Virus record (IMG/VR): IMGVR_UViG_3300033553_000791
Location: 1 to 49,374 of that record
DNA from: a virus
Length of the DNA stretch: 49,374 nt
Direction: 5' to 3' (one strand)
Of the stretch, positions 14,724 through 22,602 are shown piece by piece. Below the pieces are notes generated by a model, which did no database searches, was not told the origin of the DNA, and saw only the letters and a list, made by a program, of their open reading frames with translations. Position 1 is the stretch's first letter. Each line of letters begins with the position of its first letter. Made by a program: the position numbers and the translations under genes.

Positions 14724-14920
14724 AGATTGATCCGGGGTTGGTCGACGTGGTGGCCGACCTGCAGCGCCGATGCAGCCGACGCACCCACGGCCGGGTGGTT
14801 CTGACCGTCGAGCTTGATGCAGGGGACGTGGTAGCGCATCGGTGTGAAGAGACGGAGTTGACCGGGGACGACGTGCGGCGCGTGATGGCCGCCAAGCCGC
14901 GACCGAGGGCAGACGCATGA
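14720..14920 (+). CDS. small hypothetical protein
   Basis: 66 residues from GTG 14720 (GTGA overlap with the replication gene). Reads as one alpha/beta unit: LVDVVADLQRRCSRRTHGRVVLTVELDAGDVVAHRC, then LTGDDVRRVMA. Ends in ATGA overlap. No family recognised. Confidence 0.6.
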   Translation: MKIDPGLVDVVADLQRRCSRRTHGRVVLTVELDAGDVVAHRCEETELTGDDVRRVMAAKPRPRADA

Positions 14921-15477
14921 CCCGATACGTGGAGGTGACCGCAGTGACGTTCCGAGACGCGCTCCGACTGTCGACCCTGGACAGCCCCACATTTCGCGAG
15001 GACCTGTCCCGGGGGTATGACCGCTACCGGTCGCCATGCCGGCGGATCCCGAAGCCCGGGTGGAGGGAAAGGGCCCGGGACTGTTCCCCGGCGTGGCACC
15101 GGCGGTGCTGCGCGCTCTGGGCGGATGATACGTGGCAACGGCCGACGCCGCGATCCATACCCCGCATGAAGTCGGTGTCCGCGGCGGGCAACGCATACAG
15201 AGGCAACGGATTGGTCGCCCGAGGCGGAGAGAATCGCAGCTTGTACCCGGTCGCCTTCCGTGAGCGAGCGGTCGCCCGCAGCCGGTTGTTTCGAGTCCGT
15301 GCCCTCGCCCGTCGGGAAGATGTACCGCGCGTCGGGGAGGAAGTTCTGCTCCTTGGCAGGAGAATCGAAGTCCTCAGCGTGCGTGTGGGGATGAGCCCAG
15401 GCAGTCCCGCTTGGGTATACGCGACCATACTCGGGCTGGTGCTTGAGGGACAGGCCGAGAAGAAGGTGGCCCTGTGA
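14917..15477 (+). CDS. hypothetical protein
   Basis: 186 residues. Coupled at both ends (ATGA at 14917, GTGA at 15474), which supports this frame over long antisense ORFs. The N-terminal half is Arg-rich and poorly structured. The C-terminal third looks globular and beta-rich (VGEEVLLLGRRIEVLSVRVG, then AWVYATILGLVLEGQ). A 30-residue ORF in another frame (15036-15128) overlaps it, so the N-terminal half may be wrongly assigned. Confidence 0.5.
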   Translation: MTRYVEVTAVTFRDALRLSTLDSPTFREDLSRGYDRYRSPCRRIPKPGWRERARDCSPAWHRRCCALWADDTWQRPTPRSIPRMKSVSAAGNAYRGNGLVARGGENRSLYPVAFRERAVARSRLFRVRALARREDVPRVGEEVLLLGRRIEVLSVRVGMSPGSPAWVYATILGLVLEGQAEKKVAL

Positions 15478-15704
15478 CAGCGCCGCGCTACCGCTGGCTC
15501 GAGCACGGCGACGAGGTCCGAAGCGTCGCCCGCTCCGGCGCCACTCACGGCTGGCTCCGCGGTGAGCAGGGCCGCGTCGAGGTTCTCCCGCCCCCCGGCG
15601 CCATCGGCAACGTGCTCGTCCGCTTCCACGGCTTCGGTCGGGTGGTCGTGCCCGCCGGCACCGTGTGCCCTGTCCCCACCCTCGTCCCAGGAGGTCGACC
15701 ATGA
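15474..15704 (+). CDS. small beta-rich hypothetical protein
   Basis: 76 residues from GTG 15474. Reads as a small SH3-like barrel: RYRWLEHGDEVRSV, GWLRGEQGRVEVL, IGNVLVRFHGFGRVVVPAGTV. Similar short barrel proteins are frequent in phage early operons. Ends in ATGA overlap with a 14-residue ORF. Function unknown. Confidence 0.6.
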   Translation: MTAPRYRWLEHGDEVRSVARSGATHGWLRGEQGRVEVLPPPGAIGNVLVRFHGFGRVVVPAGTVCPVPTLVPGGRP

Positions 15705-15745
15705 CACCCCTTGCGGAATTCTCCGCTGTGGCGGCAGTGGCATGA
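15701..15745 (+). CDS. 14-residue coupled mini-ORF, truncated duplicate of 16023 gene
   Basis: ATG ACA CCC CTT GCG GAA TTC ... encodes MTPLAEFSAVAAVA and stops at 15743-15745. The gene at 16023 starts MTPLAEFAAVATIA with near-identical codons. Both its start and stop overlap neighbours in ATGA fashion, so it could still be translated. Probably the remnant of a tandem duplication of the membrane-protein gene, ended by a stop before the membrane span. Confidence 0.45.
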   Translation: MTPLAEFSAVAAVA

Positions 15746-16026
15746 GAGGAGGGTCTGTGGCGGGTGAGGAGGAAGACTACGCCGCGCTCAGAGAGCGGTG
15801 TGATATCGCGGAGGTGCAGTGGGCATACTGGCAGGAGCAGTGCGCGCTGCTGAACGCGGAGCAGAGGACCCACCGGCGCGTGGTAGCGACGTGGATCGAG
15901 GCTCAGGACGGGTTCCCCGCACACTGGTCGTTCAACTGCTCACCCGAGAAGTGCTCATGCCAGCGCCGCCGACACGAGCAGGCAGTGGCCTACGGCCGTG
16001 CGCCGACAGACGAGGAGACGACATGA
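15742..16026 (+). CDS. hypothetical protein with helical N-terminus and Cys-rich end
   Basis: 94 residues from ATG 15742 (ATGA overlap); GTG 15757 is an alternative. Helical first part (EEDYAALRERCDIAEVQWAYW, then LLNAEQRTHRRVVATWIEA) and a C-terminus with CSPEKCSCQRRRHE. Ends in ATGA overlap with the small membrane gene. No family recognised. Confidence 0.6.
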   Translation: MRGGSVAGEEEDYAALRERCDIAEVQWAYWQEQCALLNAEQRTHRRVVATWIEAQDGFPAHWSFNCSPEKCSCQRRRHEQAVAYGRAPTDEETT

Positions 16027-16133
16027 CACCCCTCGCCGAATTCGCCGCCGTGGCGACGATCGCCTACCTGGCCGGCGCGGTGTCGGCCTTTCTCTTGGCG
16101 CGCTGGGCTGGGCGCCCGAGGAAGAGGGCCTGA
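16023..16133 (+). CDS. small single-span membrane protein
   Basis: 36 residues from ATG 16023. One membrane span (FAAVATIAYLAGAVSAFLLARW) with a basic cytoplasmic tail (AGRPRKRA). Its 5' end is duplicated at 15701. Directly before the late-regulator candidate, with a one-base overlap. Function unknown. Confidence 0.6.
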   Translation: MTPLAEFAAVATIAYLAGAVSAFLLARWAGRPRKRA

Positions 16134-16570
16134 TGCGCCGGGAGCGGCGTCCCCTCCGGGACAACCTGCGGCGCTGGAACTTCAAGAACGTGGAGTCCCT
16201 CGGTGAGGCGCTCGACGAGTACGCGAGCTTCGATGACGGCACTGCTCTCCGCCGGTACGGTGAGCGCGGCCCCGGCGCCAGAGACGACGAAGCGTTGGAG
16301 AACCGCCGAGAAACGATCATGTGCCAGAACGCCGAGATCGACCGGCGGATGGTGATGCTCTCCGCCACGGCTCCCCTCTACTTTCGGCTACTGGACTCGT
16401 ACTACCGCGGCGGCCTCTGCTACGAGGTCAAAGGTTGGGAGCAAACGGCCCGCCGGGCCGGGCTTCCGCATGATCGCCGAGCCCACAAGAAGCGATTCGA
16501 GGTAATGCTTGAGTGGGCGACGGAGGCGCTTTTTTTCTGCCGTTCGAAGCCGCCCAGAGCGGTCGCTTGA
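16133..16570 (+). CDS. candidate late-gene regulator (Q/ArpU-like position)
   Basis: 145 residues from ATG 16133. Basic N-terminus (RRERRPLRDNLRRWNFKNV), then a helical core (AEIDRRMVMLSATAPLYFRLLDSYYRGG) and a helix-turn-helix-like part (CYEVKGWEQTARRAGLPHDRRAHKKRFEVMLEWATEALFF). Size, charge and place as last early gene, followed at once by a promoter, a terminator and the packaging genes, match phage late activators or antiterminators. No sequence family is certain. Confidence 0.55.
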   Translation: MRRERRPLRDNLRRWNFKNVESLGEALDEYASFDDGTALRRYGERGPGARDDEALENRRETIMCQNAEIDRRMVMLSATAPLYFRLLDSYYRGGLCYEVKGWEQTARRAGLPHDRRAHKKRFEVMLEWATEALFFCRSKPPRAVA

Positions 16571-16596
16571 CACTCACGGCGGACCCGTGATAGCTT
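16567..16596 (+). promoter_or_regulatory. candidate late promoter (pR'-like)
   Basis: A perfect TTGACA at 16567-16572 overlaps the stop codon of the late-regulator candidate. TAGCTT follows after 18 bases (16591-16596), matching TAnnnT. A second TTGACA at 16595-16600 has no good partner at normal spacing (TAGAAT at 16614 is only 13 bases away). Transcription would run into the terminator at 16629. Confidence 0.5.
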
Positions 16597-16628
16597 GACA
16601 AGCGTTGGGATACTAGAATTGCGCCCTG

Positions 16629-16656
16629 AGGGCCGCTCACCCCGAGCGGCCCTTTT
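16629..16656 (+). terminator. intrinsic terminator before the late genes (tR'-like)
   Basis: Ten-base-pair stem AGGGCCGCTC / GAGCGGCCCT (16629-16638, 16644-16653) with loop ACCCC, then TTTTC. It sits about 30 bases after the candidate late promoter and 34 bases before the methyltransferase start, so late transcription would need antitermination or leak-through. Confidence 0.8.
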
Positions 16657-16689
16657 CTATGCCCCCACATTTCCGAGGAGGCAACCCCC

Positions 16690-17913
16690 GTGTCTGAGTG
16701 GTCCAACCGCCTGATCGGATACGACTTGGTGGACGCCGATCAGCTCCTCGCCAACCCTGCGAATTGGCGTCGTCATCCGAACGTGCAGCGCGAGGCCCTG
16801 CGGGGTTCGCTGGATGATCTGGGTTGGATCGCACCGGTGATCGTCAACCAAACCACGGGCTTCATGATCGATGGGCATGCCCGGGCGGAGGAGGCCCTCG
16901 CTCGCGGTGCTCAGGTGCCTGTAGCCTATGTCGAGCTCACGCCGGCGGAAGAGGCCGAGGCGCTCGCCATCCTCGATCCCATCGGCGCCATGGCGACGGC
17001 CGACGCAGATTCCCTGGACGCGCTTCTGCGTGAAATCACCACGGGGAGCGAGGCGATCCAGAAGCTGCTCGCAGGGATCGCCGAAGGGGCGGGACTGTAC
17101 CTCGACCGGCCTCTCGCGGAAGATCCCGGCGCCGATCTCGATCACGCGGATGAGCTCCGGGAGAAGTGGGGCACGGAGGCGGGACAGCTCTGGGAGCTCG
17201 GGCCGCATCGGGTCTTGTGTGGGGACGCGACGGTTGACACGGACGTGCAGCGGCTCATGGGCGGCGGCTTGTGTGAGATGGTCTGGACGGATCCGCCGTG
17301 GAACGTGGCCTACGGGCAATCAGGGACCAACCCGCGCTGGAAGATGCGTACCATCGAGAACGACAACCTGGGTGAGGCGTTCCCTGCCTTCGCCGCCGAC
17401 TTCTGTCGCGCGATCGCGGCCGTGGCGCTGCCGGGTGCCCCGATCTACATGGCCATGAGTGCGCAGGAGTGGCCCGTGATCCACGCGACACTGACCGCGG
17501 CCGGCTTCCACTGGTCGTCCACGATCATCTGGGTGAAGGACCACGCCGTTCTTTCGCGCAAGGACTATCACACTCGCTATGAACCCCTCTGGTACGGATG
17601 GCGAGAAGGCGCCGCGAGGCTGGTGTCGCTGGATGACCGCAGGCAGAACGACGTCTGGGAGATCGATCGCCCTACGCGCTCTGAGGAGCACCCGACGATG
17701 AAGCCAGTGGAGCTCGTGGCTCGTGCGATTGGCAACTCCAGCCGTCTGGGCAATCGGGTGTACGACCCCTTCCTTGGTTCGGGGACCACCATGGTCGCCG
17801 CTGAGCAGACGGATCGAGTCTGCTACGGGCTGGAGCTCGAGCCCAAGTACGTGGCCGTGACCCTCGAGCGGATGCAGGGCATGGGTATTGAGCCCAGCCT
17901 GCTGGAGGGGTGA
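16690..17913 (+). CDS. ParB-like domain fused to beta-class DNA methyltransferase
   Basis: 407 residues from GTG 16690, with GAGGAGG nine bases upstream. Residues 1-95 are a ParB/Srx-like domain (QLLANPANWRRHPNVQREALRGS, then IDGHARAEEAL). The rest is an amino-methyltransferase with motif IV DPPW (about 200-203) before motif I DPFLGSGTT (about 359-367), the beta-class order; DPPW is usual for N6-adenine. Phages use such orphan enzymes to mark DNA or evade restriction; target site unknown. First gene after the terminator, translationally joined to the terminase. Confidence 0.9.
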   Translation: MSEWSNRLIGYDLVDADQLLANPANWRRHPNVQREALRGSLDDLGWIAPVIVNQTTGFMIDGHARAEEALARGAQVPVAYVELTPAEEAEALAILDPIGAMATADADSLDALLREITTGSEAIQKLLAGIAEGAGLYLDRPLAEDPGADLDHADELREKWGTEAGQLWELGPHRVLCGDATVDTDVQRLMGGGLCEMVWTDPPWNVAYGQSGTNPRWKMRTIENDNLGEAFPAFAADFCRAIAAVALPGAPIYMAMSAQEWPVIHATLTAAGFHWSSTIIWVKDHAVLSRKDYHTRYEPLWYGWREGAARLVSLDDRRQNDVWEIDRPTRSEEHPTMKPVELVARAIGNSSRLGNRVYDPFLGSGTTMVAAEQTDRVCYGLELEPKYVAVTLERMQGMGIEPSLLEG

Positions 17914-18452
17914 TGGGCGGCCCCGAGGGCGCGGCGAGCGCCCGCAAGGCTCTCGCCCGCAAGCGCGAGGCCGACGCTCTTGAGCTCCGACTGGGAGGGG
18001 CCACCTACGAGCAGATCGCCGGGCGCCTCGGCTACAAGAACCGCTCGGGTGCTATGCGAGCGGTCCAGCGGGCCCTCGACAAGCTGATCTCTCCCGAGAA
18101 CGTGGAGAGCCTGCGCCAGCTGGAGCTCGAGCGCCTCGATCGGCTGCTCCTCGGCATCTGGAGCTCAGCGGTACGGGGCAATCCCCCGGCCATCGATCGC
18201 GTGCTCAAGATCCTCGAGCGCCGGGCGCGGATCCTCGGGATCGATGCACCTGAGCGCCGTGAGTTCTCGGGGCCGGGCGGAGGGCCGATTCAGCATGAGC
18301 ACCACACCGAAACCGAGCTCGATCGAGAGATCGGCCGCCTCCTGGGCGACATGGCCTATGCCGAAGAAGCGCTCCTTGGCCACGCGCCTGCGGACCTCCC
18401 GCGAGGCTTCGAGCCGCCTCTACGACTGGACGTTGGCGCGGAGACTGATTGA
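17913..18452 (+). CDS. terminase small subunit-like protein
   Basis: 179 residues from ATG 17913 (GTG 17910 would add one residue). The N-terminal part has a helix-turn-helix (LELRLGGATYEQIAGRLGYKNRSGAMRAVQRALDKL), followed by a helical middle (LERLDRLLLGIWSSAVRGNPPAIDRVLKILERRARILG) suited to ring assembly and an acidic His-rich tail. Directly upstream of, and overlapping, the large terminase. Family role: recognises the packaging start site. Confidence 0.75.
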   Translation: MGGPEGAASARKALARKREADALELRLGGATYEQIAGRLGYKNRSGAMRAVQRALDKLISPENVESLRQLELERLDRLLLGIWSSAVRGNPPAIDRVLKILERRARILGIDAPERREFSGPGGGPIQHEHHTETELDREIGRLLGDMAYAEEALLGHAPADLPRGFEPPLRLDVGAETD

Positions 18453-19983
18453 CGGCGAGCCCTTCGCGTTCGCGGGGCACGAGTACCTGCGGGGACTCTA
18501 CGCCGACGAGTCTCCGGGGATGGTCATCCGCAAGGCCGCCCAGATGGGGGCAAGCGAGTACGCGATCTCGCGGGCGCTCCACTTCGCGATTCTGCGGGGC
18601 GGGCGGACGGTGTACTTCTTCCCCTCCGACCATGACGTTGGCGAGTTCTCTCGGGATCGCTTCGCGCCGGCTGTGGAGGAGTCGCCGTACCTGAAGGCGC
18701 TCGTACGGGATACCGATACCGCCGGACTCAAGCAGATCGGCAAGGGCTCCATCTACTTCCGGGGCACGCGATCGCGAACCCGCATGAAGTCGGTGCCGGC
18801 AGACTTCTTGATCTTCGACGAGCTCGACGAGATGATTCCGGCGAACGTGTCCCTGGCCGAGAAGCGGCTCGGCCACTCCGAGTGGGGCTGGTCGCTCCGA
18901 CTCTCAACCCCGTCGCTGCCCGAGTACGGGGTGGATGCAGCCTTCGGGGAGACGGACCAGCGTCACTGGCTGCTCCGTTGTCCAGGTTGCGGGCGCTGGC
19001 GCTGCCTGGAGGACGAATTCCTCGAGCACCACGGCTCCCCCCAGGATCCCCGGCAGGAGATCTGCTTCATCAAGGGCGAGCCCGGAAGTGAGCGGTTGGT
19101 CTGCTTGGGTTGCGGGGCGACACTGAACCCGGCTCATGGCCGCTGGGTGGCGAAGCATCCCGAGAGGCCCACGCACGGTTACCACCTCTCGAAGTTCCAG
19201 AGTCAGATCGTGTCGCAGCAGGAGCGAGAGCAAGGGCACCACACCAAGCCCTCGGCTCTCCTGGCGGAGTGGCGGACAACGCGTTTCCCGGAGGAGTTCT
19301 TCAACTCCGAAGTGGGGCTCCCCTACCTGGCGGCCGAGGGCGGCCTCACAGAGCAAGAGCTCCTGGCGCTCGAGGGCGTCTACGGACAACCGGACTTCGG
19401 CAAGGGCTGCGTCATGGGCGTCGACCAGGGCAACGGACTCCACGTGGTCGTGAAGGAGCCCACCGGCTCGGGCCTGGTGTGCACGGTCCGCATCCACAAC
19501 GAGCCGATGACCGACGCCGTGTTCAGCCACCTGGATCACTTCATGGCCAACTACGACGTGCGGGCCTGCGTAATCGATGCGCTGCCGAATACCCATGCGG
19601 CGCGGGCCTTCTCTCGGCGCTTCCCGGGACGGGTGTGGATGGCGTTCTACTCGTCCACCCAGAAGGGCGGGGCCGCCTGGAGCTACGACCAGGAAGGCAG
19701 TCCGGTGGTGAGCATCAACCGTACCGAGGCCCTGGACGCCTGGCGGGACGTGCACAAACTCCAGCAGAGGCGTCTCCCGCGGGATACGAACGAGCTGGCC
19801 GAGTACCGCCGGCAGATGACCAACGTGCTGCGCAAGGTCGAGGAGGACCCCGTGAGTGGAGAGAGACGCGCGCGATGGATCAAGCGGGGGCCGGACCACT
19901 TTGCCCACGCCGATAGCTACGCCGAGATCGCCCTCGGACAGCAGGGCGGGCGTAGCCGCGTGAGCGTGCTGGTGGTGGGCTGA
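18295..19983 (+). CDS. terminase large subunit (GpA family)
   Basis: About 562 residues from ATG 18295 (GGAGGG nearby); ATG 18358 is an alternative and reduces the long overlap with the small subunit. ATPase domain: degenerate Walker A RKAAQMGASE (about 80), Walker B FLIFDELDE (about 170). A zinc-finger insert has CPGC..C (about 228) and CLGC (about 268). The RNase-H-like nuclease has VMGVDQGNG (about 372), VIDALPN (about 425) and HADSYAEIA (about 537). GpA-type terminases usually cut cohesive ends. Confidence 0.85.
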   Translation: MSTTPKPSSIERSAASWATWPMPKKRSLATRLRTSREASSRLYDWTLARRLIDGEPFAFAGHEYLRGLYADESPGMVIRKAAQMGASEYAISRALHFAILRGGRTVYFFPSDHDVGEFSRDRFAPAVEESPYLKALVRDTDTAGLKQIGKGSIYFRGTRSRTRMKSVPADFLIFDELDEMIPANVSLAEKRLGHSEWGWSLRLSTPSLPEYGVDAAFGETDQRHWLLRCPGCGRWRCLEDEFLEHHGSPQDPRQEICFIKGEPGSERLVCLGCGATLNPAHGRWVAKHPERPTHGYHLSKFQSQIVSQQEREQGHHTKPSALLAEWRTTRFPEEFFNSEVGLPYLAAEGGLTEQELLALEGVYGQPDFGKGCVMGVDQGNGLHVVVKEPTGSGLVCTVRIHNEPMTDAVFSHLDHFMANYDVRACVIDALPNTHAARAFSRRFPGRVWMAFYSSTQKGGAAWSYDQEGSPVVSINRTEALDAWRDVHKLQQRRLPRDTNELAEYRRQMTNVLRKVEEDPVSGERRARWIKRGPDHFAHADSYAEIALGQQGGRSRVSVLVVG

Positions 19984-21458
19984 TGAGCAAGGTGCACATC
20001 GAGGTCATCGAGACCCCGGCGAAGGGCGGAGGCGAGTCCAAGCAGCTCGACTTGGCAAAGTTCAACTACGACGAGCACAAGTGCGTAAGCCCGCCGATCG
20101 ATCCGCAGATCCTGGCGCAGCTCTACAGCCGCAGCGTCGCGCACAAAGCGTGCGTGGATGCCAAGGCCGTGAACACCGTGGGCCTCGGCTGGAAGTTCGA
20201 ACCGAAGGCGGGGACGGACCCCGGCGACCCCAGCATAGAAGAGCTCACCGAGCAGCTGACCGCCTGGCTCGAGCTCCTGGCCCGCCGGGACGGAGAGACA
20301 TTCAGCGACCTCCTCCTCGCCGCCAAGAAGGACGAGGAGAGCGTCGGGTGGGCCGCCATCGAGATCTCGCGGAACGGCAAAGGCCAGGCCGACGGCTTCT
20401 ACCACGTGCACTCCTACACCCTCCGGCGCCGGAAGGACAAGGACGGCTGGGTGCAGAAGGTGGCCGGCGACTATGTGTACTTCCGGAACTACGGCACGGC
20501 GGCCAAGGATACCAAGTCGCCGGATCGCTTCGAAGGCGCGAACGAGCTGCTGATCGTGGGGGAGACGGCGCCCGACAGTCCGTTCTACCCGCTACCAGAC
20601 CACGTGCCGGCGCTCGGGGACATTGCGGGCGATGAGGCGGCCCAGGCGTACCAACTGCAGTTCTTCAAGAACAACGCGGTCCCCAGGATGGCGATCGTAG
20701 TGGAGGGCGGCGAGCTCGACGAGGACACCAAGACGTATCTCCTCGAGTACATGCGGGAGGGGATCCGCGGGGACGCGCACAAGACCCTGATCATCCAAGG
20801 CAAGGAGCCGTCGGCCCCCGGGAAGCCGGAGTCCAAGATCCGCATCGAAAAGTTGACCGTCGGCACCCGCGAAGAGGCCGACTTCATGGAGTACCGACGC
20901 TTCGTCGTCGGCCAGGTGATCATGGCCCACCGGGTGAGCCCGAGCAAGGTCACGATCGTGGAGAACGCCAACCTCGCCAACAGCAAAGACCAGGACAAGA
21001 CGTTCAAAGAGCAGGTGGTCAAGCCGGATCAGGACCGCTGGGAGAAGCGCATCCAGTGGCTGCTGGAGGACGAGTTTGGCGCGGACATTCCTCTGCGCTT
21101 TGAGTTCACGGAGATGGACCTCGCCGACGAGGAGCAGATCGCCCGCACCCGTACCCACTACATGGGGGCGCTCACGAACAACGAGGTGCGCTCCTTCATC
21201 GATCACGGCGACGCAGGCATGGATCCTGACACCGGGGCGGTCACCGATCCGGATCTGGAAGAGTGGGGCCGTCAACCTTTCGAAGCGCCTACTCCCGCGC
21301 TGTCCGGTGCCCAGGAGGGTCTCGGCAATCTGGAGTCGCTCAGCAAGCGCGTCTCGCCGGCTCACCGGGCCTTCATCGCTGAGGTGGCGAAGCTGGGCTA
21401 CCTGGTGGAGGAGATCCGGGAACTCGCCGGTCCGGATTCAGAGCACGCGGGCTACTAG
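19983..21458 (+). CDS. portal protein
   Basis: 491 residues, TGATG overlap with the terminase. Typical portal layout: PPIDPQILAQLYSRSVAHKACVDAKA near the N-terminus, the wing/clip region with FYPLPDHVPALGDI and QLQFFKNNAVPRMAIVV, then the stem and crown with FVVGQVIMAHRVSPSKV and NSKDQDKTFKEQVVKPDQDRWE, matching the phage_portal/PBSX-type family. Forms the dodecameric DNA channel at the capsid vertex. Confidence 0.9.
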   Translation: MSKVHIEVIETPAKGGGESKQLDLAKFNYDEHKCVSPPIDPQILAQLYSRSVAHKACVDAKAVNTVGLGWKFEPKAGTDPGDPSIEELTEQLTAWLELLARRDGETFSDLLLAAKKDEESVGWAAIEISRNGKGQADGFYHVHSYTLRRRKDKDGWVQKVAGDYVYFRNYGTAAKDTKSPDRFEGANELLIVGETAPDSPFYPLPDHVPALGDIAGDEAAQAYQLQFFKNNAVPRMAIVVEGGELDEDTKTYLLEYMREGIRGDAHKTLIIQGKEPSAPGKPESKIRIEKLTVGTREEADFMEYRRFVVGQVIMAHRVSPSKVTIVENANLANSKDQDKTFKEQVVKPDQDRWEKRIQWLLEDEFGADIPLRFEFTEMDLADEEQIARTRTHYMGALTNNEVRSFIDHGDAGMDPDTGAVTDPDLEEWGRQPFEAPTPALSGAQEGLGNLESLSKRVSPAHRAFIAEVAKLGYLVEEIRELAGPDSEHAGY

Positions 21459-21479
21459 CTCGACACAAGGGAGGAACGG

Positions 21480-21797
21480 ATGGGTTTTTGGGAGGCCATA
21501 CGCAATGCAGCGAACGATGCTCTGCGGGTGGAACCGCGTCCCTACGATTCTGGTGGTATTGTCACTTTCGCGAATGATGGCGTCGTCTGGACTGAAGTAT
21601 CCCCAGCTGCGCAGGCATTGGAGGTCGTGATTCGACCTACTGACCCTACCCACAGGTTGTCGGTCGGAAGTTCAGCCACTCCTGGAACCAATGTGGAAGT
21701 AGTCCCCGCCGGAGAGCCGTTCGCTCACCCGTGTACGGGGAAGGTTTGGGTCAAGCTATCCGCATCGGGAACCTTCTCCGTCCGGACCTATACCTAG
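21480..21797 (+). CDS. small virion-associated hypothetical protein
   Basis: 105 residues from ATG 21480 with GGGAGGAACGG upstream. The core is a beta sandwich-like run (WTEVSPAAQALEVVIRPTDP, then KVWVKLSASGTFSVRTYT), the kind of small beta domain found in phage decoration proteins. Lies between portal and MuF, where head-maturation genes are usual. No named family. Confidence 0.6.
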   Translation: MGFWEAIRNAANDALRVEPRPYDSGGIVTFANDGVVWTEVSPAAQALEVVIRPTDPTHRLSVGSSATPGTNVEVVPAGEPFAHPCTGKVWVKLSASGTFSVRTYT

Positions 21798-21801
21798 ACG
21801 G

Positions 21802-22602
21802 GTGTTGTCTCCCCGAGACAGACTCTTTCGACGGACGAAAGCTGCCTCCGGGCGGTCTGCTCCTGTCGGCGGCTTGACCGAGTTCATCACGACCGGCCTC
21901 ACCGTGCAGTTCAACTTCCTGCAAGGCGCTGATCCTCTCAAGCTGTATGAGGTCTCCGGGACTGGTCTGACCGGAACCTTCAAGCCTGGCGCAGGCACGG
22001 TTCCGACTTGGGTAGACGGGGGCACCGCAGTAGAGTTCAATGCGAACGGTGGCCACATTCTCTATTGGCCCAGTGAGCCGTCCGGTGTCATCTACGACGT
22101 GAATGAACCCAATGTCCCTGTCGTGTGGTTCGCAGCGTTCCTGATGTCTGACCTGACTTGGGATAATGGGTTCGGGGCCTACGTGTTCTGCGGCAACGGC
22201 ATCAACATGTGCGGAGTCAACCGGATTCGGCCCGGACTGAAGCCAGCCTCGTTGTCGGCCCAAGACTACGCCGCCACTGCGAATGAAATCGGTGACACCA
22301 CCCTCTGCTCGATGAATACGCCGATTCTCGTCGCCTGTCGAAGAAGGCAAACCGAGATGGCCCAGTGGACTAGATGGTCGGGACACGCGGTCACCAAAGT
22401 GACTCTGGTCACCAGCCCACAGACCACGTGGGAAGGCAACAAACAGATGAACTTCGGCGACTACTGGGCTGGAGTCGTCGGCCCGATGAAGGGCAAGGGA
22501 TATTGGGCGCAGTGGAATCAGGCTGACTTGTCGGACGCTGACGTCGTCCAGAACATGCAGGCGATCGCTGACCGGCTCGCGTTGCGGGGGGTGACGGTGT
22601 GA
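21802..22602 (+). CDS. LamG/concanavalin-like beta-sandwich protein
   Basis: 266 residues from GTG 21802. The sequence reads as one jelly-roll domain: TVQFNFLQGADPLKLYEVSG, VDGGTAVEFNANGGHILYWP, VVWFAAFLMSDLTW, and a C-terminal FGDYWAGVVGPMKGKGYWAQWNQADLSDADVVQNMQAIADRL, like LamG-type modules that end by listing a local structural change. A carbohydrate- or surface-binding role is inference. An unusual place for it, between portal and MuF. Confidence 0.55.
   Translation: MLSPRDRLFRRTKAASGRSAPVGGLTEFITTGLTVQFNFLQGADPLKLYEVSGTGLTGTFKPGAGTVPTWVDGGTAVEFNANGGHILYWPSEPSGVIYDVNEPNVPVVWFAAFLMSDLTWDNGFGAYVFCGNGINMCGVNRIRPGLKPASLSAQDYAATANEIGDTTLCSMNTPILVACRRRQTEMAQWTRWSGHAVTKVTLVTSPQTTWEGNKQMNFGDYWAGVVGPMKGKGYWAQWNQADLSDADVVQNMQAIADRLALRGVTV

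Noticed and set aside
15036-15128. 30-residue ORF (MPADPEARVEGKGPGLFPG...) in a second frame
   Set aside because: Reads plausibly but has no ribosome site or coupling, and lies inside a longer frame coupled at both ends.
14383-15924. Long minus-strand ORF of 513 residues over the replication gene and following genes
   Set aside because: Arg/Pro/Ser-rich shadow of + strand genes; the + genes are linked by ATGA/GTGA overlaps and have recognisable domains.
16595-16619. Second TTGACA as a promoter with TAGAAT
   Set aside because: Spacing is only 13 bases, too short for a normal promoter; the first TTGACA has a better partner.
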